Of a stretch of DNA of 64,000 nt, positions 17,201 to 24,524 are shown one piece after another. Under the pieces are notes generated by a model. The model saw only the letters and a program-made list of their open reading frames with translations, was not told where the DNA came from and ran no database searches. Both the position numbers and the translations under genes were made by a program. The stretch is taken from positions 1 through 64,000 of the forward strand of contig JAHDWP010000014.1 in the NCBI GenBank assembly GCA_023382715.1, given 5' to 3'. The DNA is from Anaerolineae bacterium. Its GTDB lineage: Bacteria > Chloroflexota > Anaerolineae > Aggregatilineales > Aggregatilineaceae. The first letter of the stretch is position 1, and every line of letters starts with the position of its first letter.

Positions 17201-17785
17201 GAAGTAGCGCCCGATGCCGGTCACCGCTGCGCGCGCTTCCAGGATGTCCTGGCTGGTTTCCAGCAGCAGCACGTCCGCGCCGCCTTCGACCAGGCCGCGC
17301 GCCTGCTCGGCGAACACGGCGGCCAGGTCCTCGAAACCGATCCGGCTCAGGTCGGGGTCGTCGGAGCTGGGCAGCATCCCGGATGGCCCCAGGCTGCCGG
17401 CGACGTAGCGCGGGATACCCGTCTCGGCGGCGAAGCGGTCGGCGACGCGGCGGGCCAGAGCAGCGGCGGCGCGGTTGATCTCGACGACGCGATCGGCCAG
17501 CCCATATTCGGCCAGGGTCAGCCGGTTGGAGCGGAAGGTGTTGGTCTCAATAACCTCACAGCCGACAGCCAGGAAAGAGGCATGGATCTCCTCGATCACG
17601 TCCGGGCGAGTGATCACCAGGAAGTCGTTGCAGCCGTTGGTCTGCTCGCCGCCGAAATCCGCAGCGGACAGGTTGTAACGCTGGATGCTGGTGCCCATCG
17701 CCCCGTCGTAGATCAGCACGTGGTTGGCGATGGCGTCCAGGTAGCGGCGATCGGTGTGAGGCGGAAGCTGGCGCGTCATTGGCAT
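14255..17785 (-). CDS. metH: Cobalamin-dependent methionine synthase
   Basis: This 1176-residue protein has all four MetH modules in order. Homocysteine domain: IYDGAMGTSIQ, VIETNTFRSN, LNCSTGPEHM, VGGCCGTTPEH. Pterin domain: LIGERVNSQGS through FGLSAGARAVLNS. Cobalamin domain: a cap helix region, then VYGDVHDIGKN with the cobalt-binding His, SALLVSTSKQM and IGGAAINRAF. SAM-dependent reactivation domain: about 930-1176 with LNRHINRELGLP, GKRYSWGYPACPD and SAYQLVPEQSTAA. It transfers a methyl group from methyltetrahydrofolate to homocysteine through B12. Length is normal for the family. It is the first gene after a SAM-I riboswitch. ATG at 17779 is an alternative start. Confidence 0.95.
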   Translation of the reverse strand: MPMTRQLPPHTDRRYLDAIANHVLIYDGAMGTSIQRYNLSAADFGGEQTNGCNDFLVITRPDVIEEIHASFLAVGCEVIETNTFRSNRLTLAEYGLADRVVEINRAAAALARRVADRFAAETGIPRYVAGSLGPSGMLPSSDDPDLSRIGFEDLAAVFAEQARGLVEGGADVLLLETSQDILEARAAVTGIGRYFAEVGVRIPVQVQVTLDTSGRMLFGTDIASALTTLEALPIDVIGLNCSTGPEHMAGPVKYLAEHSTRPISVLPNAGLPINVDGQAVYPMQPEPFAAMLGEFVDWGVSVVGGCCGTTPEHLAQLIRRVQGSPHTPRQPLVRQPETEPAASSGMRAISLRQQPPPTLIGERVNSQGSRKIKRLLLDEDYDGIVQVARQQVESGAHILDVCVALTERPDEAAQMAEVVKRLSLAVDVPLMIDSTEADVIEAALRLYPGRGLINSINLENGRARVDAVLPIAVRHGAAVVALTIDETGMAKTAARKVEIARRITEIAVSEYGLSPEDLIFDALTFTLATGDPEMAGSAVETVEGIRRIKAELPGVLTSLGVSNVSFGLSAGARAVLNSVFLYHCVEAGLDMAIVNPAHITPYAEIPAEQRRLADALIFNEHPDALADFIRYFEEHTVTVGGEEQADPTEGMAAEEALHWQIVHRKKEGVEALIDDCLTRQDAVSVLNNVLLPAMKEVGDRFGAGELILPFVLQSAEVMKKAVAYLENFLERAEGASKGTIVVATVYGDVHDIGKNLVRTILSNNGFSVHDLGKQTPASVIVDAAVQHQADAIGLSALLVSTSKQMPLIVNELARRGLSIPVLIGGAAINRAFGRRILFLEDGGEPYAPGVFYCKDAFEGLEVMEQLVAPAKRETLLERTLAEAYQEIGRERPPVRDRRAPDRRSAIGPAPDIPTPPFWGVRTVHDIPLDAVFPFIHKPELFRLNWGARNAHGDEWARLEREFEARLAQMKRTALADGSLHPAAVYGYFPAQADGDAVILYDPARYTEAGSLREIARFSFPRQPFGEYLCLADYFAPASGEQVDVCPLQVVTVSAGATERFDALQAVHEYTEAYFFHGLAVQTAEATATYLNRHINRELGLPVERGKRYSWGYPACPDLEDHATLFRLLPAEEMLGMSLTSAYQLVPEQSTAAIVVHHPDAKYYSTGVSRTEQLAEA

Positions 17786-17882
17786 GTCTCTCTGCGGTGC
17801 AGTCTAAGCGTGCGGGGAAGGCTGCTCACCGGCACAACAAAGCGTCCCCTGCTGGCAAGGGGCAAATGGCGGCGGACACAGA

Positions 17883-17992
17883 TCCCCATCTTCCAGAAAA
17901 CTCCTGCCGGAATTGGCACCTGCCGGGCCAGGGCGGCTCCGGTGGTTGCCGCGGCTTCGTCGGGCCGGTCCCTCCGCCGCTCGTGATGAGAG
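17883..17992 (-). promoter_or_regulatory. SAM-I (S-box) riboswitch upstream of metH
   Basis: Read on the minus strand, the leader has the S-box core: P1 arm CTCTCATC (17992-17985), then GGAGGGACCGGCCCGA, GAAGCC, GGCAACC, a variable arm, GGTGCCAATTCC and GCAGG, closing with GATGGGGA (17890-17883), which pairs with the P1 arm using wobbles. These are the conserved kink-turn and SAM-binding segments of the class. The downstream platform contains CCCCT/AGGGG (about 17847-17864) but no T-run, so control could be at termination or translation. High SAM should switch off metH and the following fusion gene. Confidence 0.92.
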
Positions 17993-18005
17993 TGTTATCG
18001 GCGTG

Positions 18006-18035
18006 ATCGTAGCACAGCAGCGGTGCCAGCGACAA
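18006..18035 (-). promoter_or_regulatory. Promoter of the metH operon
   Basis: Minus-strand TTGTCG (18035-18030), an 18-base spacer and TACGAT (18011-18006). Transcription would start about six bases before the riboswitch P1 arm. Confidence 0.7.
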
Positions 18036-18215
18036 TAATCGGGAACGGGGGGGCCACGAACGAGTTGTCAGGCAAAGGCTCCCATCCCCTGGCCCCTTCC
18101 CCTGGCTTTGCCGGGGGAAGGGGTGAGCGGCCTGCGTGGGATTGAGGGGGGAGGCGCGCAGCGAGCATTCTCGAGCTTCCCCGGCCTGACAGGTTTCGCC
18201 ACTGCCGGCTGCGCG
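18036..18215. repeat. Gene-free stretch with G/C hairpin (family B-like)
   Basis: About 18086-18121 contains CCCCTTCCCC and GGGGGAAGGGG as an inverted pair with a short loop, resembling the hairpins at 12117 and 20196. It is followed by GGTGAGCGG. Near 18182 there is CCTGACAGGTTT, similar to the tail of family A. No gene is seen. It could end transcription on either side but has no T-run. Confidence 0.45.
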
Positions 18216-20087
18216 CTAGGGCGTCTCGACGATCAGCGTCCCCAGAGGGGCGTAGGGGCCTGGCTCTCCCCCTTCAACCACCGCTGGCAGCGGCTGCCCG
18301 TCGCCGTACCAGTACATCTTGACGCCCAGCGTATAGGGGCCGGGCGGCAGGCCGGTCGGCAGGCGGACGATGTGCGTGTCGAACTGCAATGCGCCCGGCT
18401 GCCACGTCGAGGTCGGCGCGCGCCCGTCGAGCGGCGGCCCGTCGTGCTGGGCCACCAGCGCCCCCGCCGCGTCGAGCAGGAAGACGGACACGCTGTAATC
18501 GAGCGGCGGGGGCTGCTCGGCAGTCCACCACAGGGCGACGGTGATCGCCGTGCCGGGCGCGGCGGTCTGCGGGACGGCAAAACGGCGCAACGCGAACAGA
18601 TCGCCAAAGGTCGCGGCGCTTGCGGACGACAACTTGTCGTAGCGCAGGCTGTAAAGCGGCGTGCCCAGGTGATCCACCCACAGCGTCGCCGTGCGCTGAA
18701 AGCCCGCCTCGTCAATCAGCTCGCCGTACTCGTTCATAGGCGCGTCGCCCCAGTAGATGAGCCAGAAGGCGTCGTGCGTTTGCAGGAAGTCCAGCAGGCG
18801 GGGCAGAAAAAGCTCGCGATACTCGGCGCGCCACTCGCGCAGCGAGACGCGCGGCGTCTGGGGGCCAAGCTGCCGGTCTATGTAATAGCGCGCCGGGAAG
18901 TCGCCCACCCACACGTCCATCAGCACCGGCTCGCCGGGCAGATGGTGGGCGCTGATATTGGCCACGACCGCCCGCCAGTCCGGGTAGTGGCGGCGGGCGT
19001 CCACTGTCGTCAGCGCGATGACCACGACCAGCGTCACCAGGAAGGCGCGCGCCAGGCGCGGCAGGTTGGCCAGGCCGTGCGCGGCCAGGACGCTCAGCGC
19101 CGGGGTCAGCAGGATGAAGTTGCGCACGGTGAGGAACTGCCGCCGCTCGTTGATGGCGACGATCAGGCCGGCGATCAGCACGACGGTCAGGGCCAGGTAG
19201 AGCGCGGGCCACAGCGGGCGCAGGCGAGCGCGCGGCGAAGCAGTCTCCCCGTGCGGATAGCTCAGCGTGACCGTGCCCAGCAGGGCCAGCCCGCCCAGGA
19301 TCGCGTACCAATGACCGAGCAGGGCGGTGCGCACCAGCCGGAACGTCTCCGCGCTGTTGGACAGCGCGTTCTGGTAATAGAGCGGGTTGTCCCAGCGGAC
19401 GCTGTTCTGATCGATCATCACCGGCAGCCAGGGCAGGAAGCCCAGCCCGATCGCGCCGAGCAGAAAGACCCCCTCGGCCAGCCGCCGCCCGCGCGCCGTC
19501 AGCAGCAGGTGCAGCGCCTGGACGAGCACGATATACGCGCCCAGGTAGTGGGTGTAGAGCAGCAGCAGCGTCGCCAGCACGTAGCCGAAGCGATTGGCGC
19601 GGCCCGGCCTGCACCACCAGCGCACATAGAACAGGCTGGAGAGCACCACACCCGTCGCTAACAGGCTGTAGTGGCGCACCTCCTGCGACAGGTCAATGTG
19701 CAGATCGGCCAGCGCCAGCAGCAGGGCCGCCAGCAGGCCGGTGCGCGCGCCGAAGAGCGCCCGCCCCAGCGGAAACGCCGCTGCGACGGCGATCATGCCG
19801 AACAGCACGCCGAGATAGCGCCCGGCGAACTCGGTCTCGTCGGTCAGCGTGCGCCAGACGCGGAAGATCACGAAGTACAGCGGGGGATGCTGGTCGGCGG
19901 CCATCGTCTGGACGACATCGCCCAGGCTCGGCCCGGCGCTGAGCAGCATCGTCCAGCCCTCGTCTTCCCACAGGCTGCGCCCGTCCAGGTCGTGCGTGCG
20001 CAGCGCCCAGCCGAGCAGCAGGATGAGCGCCAGCGGAATCATCAGCGCGCCGGAGCGGGTGCGCGCCCCAGAGATACGTGGAGTCAT
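18216..20087 (-). CDS. GT39-type membrane glycosyltransferase with C-terminal beta-sandwich domain
   Basis: The 623-residue protein begins with a helix and the acidic DGRSLWEDEGWT loop, the position where GT-C enzymes of the PMT_2 / ArnT kind carry their catalytic acidic residue. A HPPLYF motif and about ten hydrophobic helices follow, then a soluble region (about 340-480). The last 140 residues look like a beta-sandwich: DYSVSVFLLDAAGALVAQHD, then GLPPGPYTLGVKMYW. This end resembles the end of the protein at 47192-49600. Such enzymes transfer sugars from polyprenyl-phosphate on the outer face of the membrane; substrate unknown. A well-formed promoter lies just upstream and it is a single-gene unit. 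Confidence 0.75.
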   Translation of the reverse strand: MTPRISGARTRSGALMIPLALILLLGWALRTHDLDGRSLWEDEGWTMLLSAGPSLGDVVQTMAADQHPPLYFVIFRVWRTLTDETEFAGRYLGVLFGMIAVAAAFPLGRALFGARTGLLAALLLALADLHIDLSQEVRHYSLLATGVVLSSLFYVRWWCRPGRANRFGYVLATLLLLYTHYLGAYIVLVQALHLLLTARGRRLAEGVFLLGAIGLGFLPWLPVMIDQNSVRWDNPLYYQNALSNSAETFRLVRTALLGHWYAILGGLALLGTVTLSYPHGETASPRARLRPLWPALYLALTVVLIAGLIVAINERRQFLTVRNFILLTPALSVLAAHGLANLPRLARAFLVTLVVVIALTTVDARRHYPDWRAVVANISAHHLPGEPVLMDVWVGDFPARYYIDRQLGPQTPRVSLREWRAEYRELFLPRLLDFLQTHDAFWLIYWGDAPMNEYGELIDEAGFQRTATLWVDHLGTPLYSLRYDKLSSASAATFGDLFALRRFAVPQTAAPGTAITVALWWTAEQPPPLDYSVSVFLLDAAGALVAQHDGPPLDGRAPTSTWQPGALQFDTHIVRLPTGLPPGPYTLGVKMYWYGDGQPLPAVVEGGEPGPYAPLGTLIVETP

Positions 20088-20108
20088 GGGACTTCTCCCT
20101 GCCCAGGA

Positions 20109-20137
20109 ATTCTACCCTGGCGAGGGCGCACCGCCAA
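20109..20137 (-). promoter_or_regulatory. Promoter of the GT39 gene at 18216-20087
   Basis: Minus-strand TTGGCG (20137-20132), a 17-base spacer and TAGAAT (20114-20109). The leader would be only about 15 bases and contains GGGAGAAG. Confidence 0.65.
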
Positions 20138-20190
20138 CGGCCCCGCTCTGCTGCGCCCTGGGTTACCTCACCCCCGCTCGGCGCTGACGC
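20133..20190 (-). repeat. Interspersed repeat, family A, copy in reverse orientation
   Basis: On the minus strand it reads GCGTCAGCGCCGAGCGGGGG, GTGAGGTAACC, AGGGCGCAGCAGAGC, matching the copies at 1, 36600 and 62863. Its tail is diverged and overlaps the -35 box of the neighbouring promoter. Confidence 0.75.
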
Positions 20191-20195
20191 GCCTC

Positions 20196-20262
20196 ACCGC
20201 CCCTCTCCGCTCGGAGAGGGGGCAAGCCGAGCGTCGCGAGGCTGGGGTGAGGTCAATCAGCG
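20196..20262 (+). repeat. Interspersed repeat, family B, copy next to family A
   Basis: CCCCTCTCC and GGAGAGGGG form a hairpin, followed by GCGTCGCGAGGCTGGGGTGAGGTCAATC. The box at the end matches family A and the element at 12117. It directly abuts the reversed family A copy. Confidence 0.6.
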
Positions 20263-20304
20263 AGTCGCTGTCAATCTTGACGCGCACCCACGCGGACGGA
20301 CAGC

Positions 20305-20332
20305 GTGACGCACGGCGCAAATCGAGTATAAT
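20305..20332 (+). promoter_or_regulatory. Promoter of the homoserine dehydrogenase operon
   Basis: GTGACG (20305-20310), a 16-base spacer and a perfect TATAAT (20327-20332). Leader about 65 bases. Confidence 0.6.
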
Positions 20333-20403
20333 GGCCCCTGTGATCGGCGGAGGGCCGACGGCCTGCGCGCCGGATGAACGGCTGCCTGAAGGAGTACTGC
20401 GCG

Positions 20404-21453
20404 ATGCATCTGCGACTTGTCATGCTGGGCTTTGGCAACGTGGGACGCGCGCTGGCGCGGCTGCTGCTGCGCAAGGCGGATGTTTTGCGCGACGACTACG
20501 GGCTGACGTTCACGGTCACCGGCATTGCCACGCAGTCGCGCGGGCGAGCGATCAGCGCTGCGGGCCTGGACCTGGCGGCGGCGCTGGCGTTGGTCGAGCG
20601 CGGCGAGTCGCTGGACGCGCTGCACGCCGGGCTGCCAGTCGCGGACACGCTCGCGCTCATTGACACCTGTCCCGCCGACCTGTTCATGGAGGCGACCTGG
20701 CTCAACCCGCGCACCGGCCAGCCGGCGACGGACTACGCGCGCGCGGCGCTGGGCCGGGGCTGCCACCTGGTTACGGCCAACAAGGGGCCGGTCGCCCATG
20801 CCTACCGCGAGCTGAAGGCGCTGGCGAACGCGCACGGCACCGGCTTCTTCTTCGAGAGCACGGTTATGGATGGCGCGCCGGTGCACGGTATCGGGCGCGA
20901 GGCGCTGCTGGCGACAACCGTGCAGCGGGTGCGCGGTGTGCTCAACAGCACCACCAACTTCATCCTGACGCGGCTGGAGGAGGGCGTTCCGTTTGCAGAG
21001 GCGGTGGCCCAGGCGCAGGCCATCGGTGTGGCCGAAGCCGACCCCTCCACTGACCTGGAGGGCTGGGATGCAGCGGTGAAAATCGTCGTCCTGGCCAATG
21101 TGCTGATGGGCGCCGACCTGCGCCCCGCCGACGTGGACCGGACGGGCATCAGCGGCATTACAATCGGCGATGCGCAGGGCGCGCTGCGGGCGGGCGCGCG
21201 GATCAAGCTGCTGTGCGAAGCGGCACGCGACGGCGACACGGTGCGGGCCAGCGTGCGCCCGACCGCCTTGCCGTTCTCCGACCCGCTCAGCCAGGTGAGC
21301 CGGACGAGCAGCGCCGTGACCTTCGAGACCGACACGCTGCACGAGCTGACCCTGATCGAGGGCGACACTGACCCGACCACGACGGCTTATGGGATGCTGG
21401 TAGATATGATCAACATCGCGCGCGGGCGGCACCGCGCCGGACAGAGCGCATGA
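20404..21453 (+). CDS. hom: Homoserine dehydrogenase (no ACT domain)
   Basis: The 349-residue protein reduces aspartate semialdehyde to homoserine, the branch point to methionine and threonine. It shows the nucleotide-binding motif LGFGNVGRAL at residues 8-17, VTANKGP, RGVLNSTTNFIL, and the catalytic signature DPSTDLEGWDAAVK. It ends soon after the catalytic domain, without the ACT domain that gives threonine feedback in many bacteria. The start at 20404 has GAAGGAG nine bases upstream; an earlier ATG at 20374 has none. The stop overlaps the next ATG (ATGA). With metH it gives a homoserine-to-methionine theme, although the promoters are separate. Confidence 0.92.
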   Translation: MHLRLVMLGFGNVGRALARLLLRKADVLRDDYGLTFTVTGIATQSRGRAISAAGLDLAAALALVERGESLDALHAGLPVADTLALIDTCPADLFMEATWLNPRTGQPATDYARAALGRGCHLVTANKGPVAHAYRELKALANAHGTGFFFESTVMDGAPVHGIGREALLATTVQRVRGVLNSTTNFILTRLEEGVPFAEAVAQAQAIGVAEADPSTDLEGWDAAVKIVVLANVLMGADLRPADVDRTGISGITIGDAQGALRAGARIKLLCEAARDGDTVRASVRPTALPFSDPLSQVSRTSSAVTFETDTLHELTLIEGDTDPTTTAYGMLVDMINIARGRHRAGQSA

Positions 21454-22094
21454 AGCCCAACGACGACCTGCAACGGATCGCCCAGCTTGCGTCGCCCTAT
21501 AGCCCGCTGAGTCCGCCGCAGCTCCCGCTGGATTTCAGTGATTTCCTGTCGCTGGCGTGGCGCGTTGACCGGCATGCCGATCAGCCGAATCTGGTGGCCT
21601 ATTACCGCCAGGGCCTCAAGGCCCTGGCGCGCGCGATGGCCTTCCACGACAAGGGGCTGGGCCGGCTGGTGAGCGCCGCGCAGCCGGGCACTCTGTGCCG
21701 CTCGCTGAGCAACGTGCCGTTCCGTGAGACGGGGCGGCTGGTGGACGCTTCGGCGCGCAAGGCGGCCATTGACCAGTTGGTGCGGCTGCGTGGGGACGTG
21801 CTCTCCATCGGCGCTTACCAATACGAGTGGCAGGTTGGCTGGCCGGGCAGCGGCATCCTCGATAATGAGCTGCGCGAGCGGATCTTCGCCACGCTGTTCA
21901 CGGCGCTGCGCGGCCAGTACCTCTACCTGGGGCGATTGCTGGTAGTCGTTGACATCGTGCTGCAGGAGCTGCTGCTGGGCACGCGCTGGGTCAGCGAGCT
22001 TTCGCTGGGCACGCTGATCGAGCGGTTCGGCTATCCCGATCCCGAAGACCCCGCCGTGCGCGGGCTGTTCGCCGGCGAGACAGATGGGCGATGA
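21450..22094 (+). CDS. Protein of unknown function coupled to hom
   Basis: This 214-residue protein is not recognised. It is soluble, mixed helix, rich in Leu and Arg, with no signal peptide or clear helix pair; one hydrophobic stretch (LYLGRLLVVVDIVLQELLLG, about 156-175) could be buried or membrane-associated. It has no obvious catalytic motif. Its ATG overlaps the hom stop and its end lies 17 bases before the preferred start of a lipoprotein, so it is in the middle of a three-gene operon. Codon use is like its neighbours. Confidence 0.7.
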   Translation: MKPNDDLQRIAQLASPYSPLSPPQLPLDFSDFLSLAWRVDRHADQPNLVAYYRQGLKALARAMAFHDKGLGRLVSAAQPGTLCRSLSNVPFRETGRLVDASARKAAIDQLVRLRGDVLSIGAYQYEWQVGWPGSGILDNELRERIFATLFTALRGQYLYLGRLLVVVDIVLQELLLGTRWVSELSLGTLIERFGYPDPEDPAVRGLFAGETDGR

Positions 22095-22111
22095 GCATTG
22101 AGGAGCGAGCG

Positions 22112-22855
22112 ATGATCCATTGGCGAGGGCGATGGTCGCTGGGAGTGGCCTGGCTAGCGCTGATGGCGGCAGTCCTGGCGTGCAGCCTGAGCGCGACTCC
22201 GGTGGATGAGACGCAGCAGCGCCTGGAGCGCGGGCCGCTGGTCGTCGCCCTGGCGCCGGCCAACGGCAGCGTCTACGCCGAAGGGACGCGCGTGGCTCTC
22301 TACGCGATCGCCCAGGACACGGGCGCGGGCGTCGCGCGGATCACGTTCCGCATGGACGACATTGTCGTCGGCGAGGTGACGGCGGACGATCCGGCGGGCG
22401 TGCCTTCGCTCTTCGCGCGCGCCGACTGGACGGCTGTGGACAAGCGGCGACATCTGCTGACAGTCGAAGCGTTCCGCGCGGATGGATCGCTGCTGGGCGT
22501 GCAGGATGTTTCGCTGCTGGTCACCGACGCGCCGGGCGCTGCCGCGGTCAGCGCCCCCGACAGCGGCCCAGAGGAGACGCCGGACCTGCCGCCCACTGAT
22601 CTGCCCACGCCCGATGTGGCGCAGGGGCCGCTGGCGCAGATCGCCGTGGCCGAACTCAATGTGCGGGCGGGGCCGGGGACCGGCTACGAAGTGGTCGGCG
22701 TGCTGGCCCAGGGCGCGCAGGTGCCGGTGACGGGCCGCAGCGCGGACGGCACCTGGCTGGCGGTCTCTTTGCCCGGCGGGATGGGCTGGGTCTTCGCCGA
22801 GCTGGTCATAGTGAGTGGCGATCTGGCCGCCGTGCCGGTAATCGCCGCGCCCTGA
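22112..22855 (+). CDS. Lipoprotein with Ig-like and bacterial SH3 domains
   Basis: The 247-residue protein carries an N-terminal signal with a lipobox VLAC (Cys near residue 24). Residues about 40-150 look like a beta-sandwich (VVALAPANGSVYAEGTRV, ITFRMDDIVVG), resembling Ig-like surface domains. After a Pro-rich linker, residues about 178-235 form an SH3b domain with the signature AELNVRAGPGTGYEVVGVL and GWVFAELV. SH3b domains bind cell-wall or surface polymers. The ATG at 22112 is preferred to 22091 because GAGGAG lies 6 bases ahead and the signal starts there. It is last in the hom operon. Confidence 0.75.
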   Translation: MIHWRGRWSLGVAWLALMAAVLACSLSATPVDETQQRLERGPLVVALAPANGSVYAEGTRVALYAIAQDTGAGVARITFRMDDIVVGEVTADDPAGVPSLFARADWTAVDKRRHLLTVEAFRADGSLLGVQDVSLLVTDAPGAAAVSAPDSGPEETPDLPPTDLPTPDVAQGPLAQIAVAELNVRAGPGTGYEVVGVLAQGAQVPVTGRSADGTWLAVSLPGGMGWVFAELVIVSGDLAAVPVIAAP

Positions 22856-22892
22856 CATACCGGGCCATCATCACCAATAACCAATAACCTCT

Positions 22893-24509
22893 CTAAAACT
22901 GGTACCCCAGCCCGTCGCCGACGAACGCCGGATCAATGCGCTCGCGCGGGATGATCACCAGCAAATCGGGCGTGATGCGGACGCGGCGGTACGGTATCCC
23001 TGCGTCGCGGAAAGCCTGCTCGAAGCGAGTCCAGTCCTGGCCCGGCAGCACGACTTCGACGAAGGCGACGCGCTCGGCCTCGTAGATGCGCTGCGGCACT
23101 TCGGGGAAGCGTACCAGGCCCTCGGCCCCGTAGATGTCGTACCAGTCCGCAGCCAGAATGCGCTCCCGCGTCTCGAACATGAGCACGTGGGCGATGCCCA
23201 CATCCGTCCACACGTGGCGGATACCTTCTTCGTCGAGCAGGGCGATCAGCGGGTCGAGCGTCTGCGGCTGGCGGATGTAGTAGGGCGAGGCGAAGCCGGT
23301 CAGCGGATCGGTGCGCAGTGCACCGAGCAGGTTCAGCCCGATGACCGACGTCAGCACGCCCGCCGCCGCGACGCGAGCGAGAGAGCCACGCCGCGCCAGC
23401 CAGACGCCCAGCGCCGCCGCGCCGATGGGCAGGGCGCTGTGCAGCATCAGCACGTAGCGCCCGGTCGCGTCGAAGCCGAACTCGTTGAGGGCGTGGTTGC
23501 CGTAGCCGCTGAGCAGGTAGATCGGTGGCAAGGTCAGCGCGAATAGCGCCAGCAGCGCGCGGGCGGGGCGGTGCGCGCGCGGCCAGGGGCCACGCCATGC
23601 CCACAGCACCAGCGTCGCCAGGCCGCCCTCGTAGACGATTTGCAGCCACCACACGGCATCCCAGCTCAGGATGGGCCAGCGCGGGTCACCGCTGACCAGG
23701 CGCGGGGCGAGATCGTAGGTCAGATGATCGAGCACCGGGCGCAGATTGCCCCACGTGTCTCCCTGCGAGCGCAGCAGGTAGCGGAAGGTGGCCCAGTTGT
23801 GGCCCAGGTTGTAACCCCACAGGGGGGCGCTGCCCAGGGCGAAGGCCAGCCCGGCGATCCATCCCGCGCGGCGCAGGGTCTCTCGCCCGCGCCAGGCCAG
23901 GATCACCGCGATGGGCAGCGCGTAGAAGACGATCAGCCACGAAACCCAGAAACCGACTCCGCCGAGAAAACCCAGCACAATGAGGGCGCGCGCGCGGACG
24001 GCTGGCGGCTGTTCTTCCTCCACGATGTAAGTCGCGGCGATCAGGCTCAGCGTGCCGAGCGCGAGCGTCTCTGCGGTGGCTCCCCACGCCTTCATGCCGG
24101 TGATCAGCAGGTACGAGGGCGCACATGCGGCCAGCAGCGCGCTCAGCGCGCCGACCCGCCGGTCGAAGGCGCGCCAGCCGAGCCAGCCCGTCGCCGCCGT
24201 GTAGACGCCCGCGAGCAGCCAGGGGACCAGCTTGAGCGTGACAGCGCTCGCGCCGAATGCGGCGAAGAATGGAGCGATGAGGTAGGACTCCAGCGCGGCC
24301 AGGTAGGGCTGCCCCGGATGGAAGACCGGGCGCACGCCGCGCAGGATACGCAGCACCTGCAACCCGACCATCCCTTCGTCGTAATCGTAGCGCCAGCCCG
24401 CACGGACGAGCAGGCCCAGGCGCAGCGCCAGCCCGGCCAGCGCCAGCAGCGCGATCAGCGCCACGACAGCGCGGACGCGCGGGGCAGGCAGGCGCGGACG
24501 AACAGGCAT
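22893..24509 (-). CDS. GT39-type membrane glycosyltransferase
   Basis: The 538-residue protein has a basic start, a first helix, and then WRYDYDEGMVGLQ, the acidic loop typical of GT-C (PMT_2-like) enzymes. About ten further helices follow to residue 385, then a soluble C-terminal region ending VIIPRERIDPAFVGDG. It probably transfers sugar from a lipid carrier at the outer membrane face, but acceptor and donor are unknown. It lies 15 bases after a membrane protein gene and is likely in its operon. It lacks the beta-sandwich tail seen in the other two GT39 proteins of the window. Confidence 0.7.
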   Translation of the reverse strand: MPVRPRLPAPRVRAVVALIALLALAGLALRLGLLVRAGWRYDYDEGMVGLQVLRILRGVRPVFHPGQPYLAALESYLIAPFFAAFGASAVTLKLVPWLLAGVYTAATGWLGWRAFDRRVGALSALLAACAPSYLLITGMKAWGATAETLALGTLSLIAATYIVEEEQPPAVRARALIVLGFLGGVGFWVSWLIVFYALPIAVILAWRGRETLRRAGWIAGLAFALGSAPLWGYNLGHNWATFRYLLRSQGDTWGNLRPVLDHLTYDLAPRLVSGDPRWPILSWDAVWWLQIVYEGGLATLVLWAWRGPWPRAHRPARALLALFALTLPPIYLLSGYGNHALNEFGFDATGRYVLMLHSALPIGAAALGVWLARRGSLARVAAAGVLTSVIGLNLLGALRTDPLTGFASPYYIRQPQTLDPLIALLDEEGIRHVWTDVGIAHVLMFETRERILAADWYDIYGAEGLVRFPEVPQRIYEAERVAFVEVVLPGQDWTRFEQAFRDAGIPYRRVRITPDLLVIIPRERIDPAFVGDGLGYQF

Positions 24510-24524
24510 GGACGCGCCGGGCCG

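Noticed and set aside
15797-17986. 729-codon plus-strand frame across metH and its riboswitch
   Set aside because: Antisense shadow; low-complexity His/Arg/Gly-rich translation, and the other strand is an unmistakable metH.
20340-20403. Leaderless GTG start for hom seven bases after the -10
   Set aside because: It is not in the hom reading frame; ATG 20404 has a good ribosome site.
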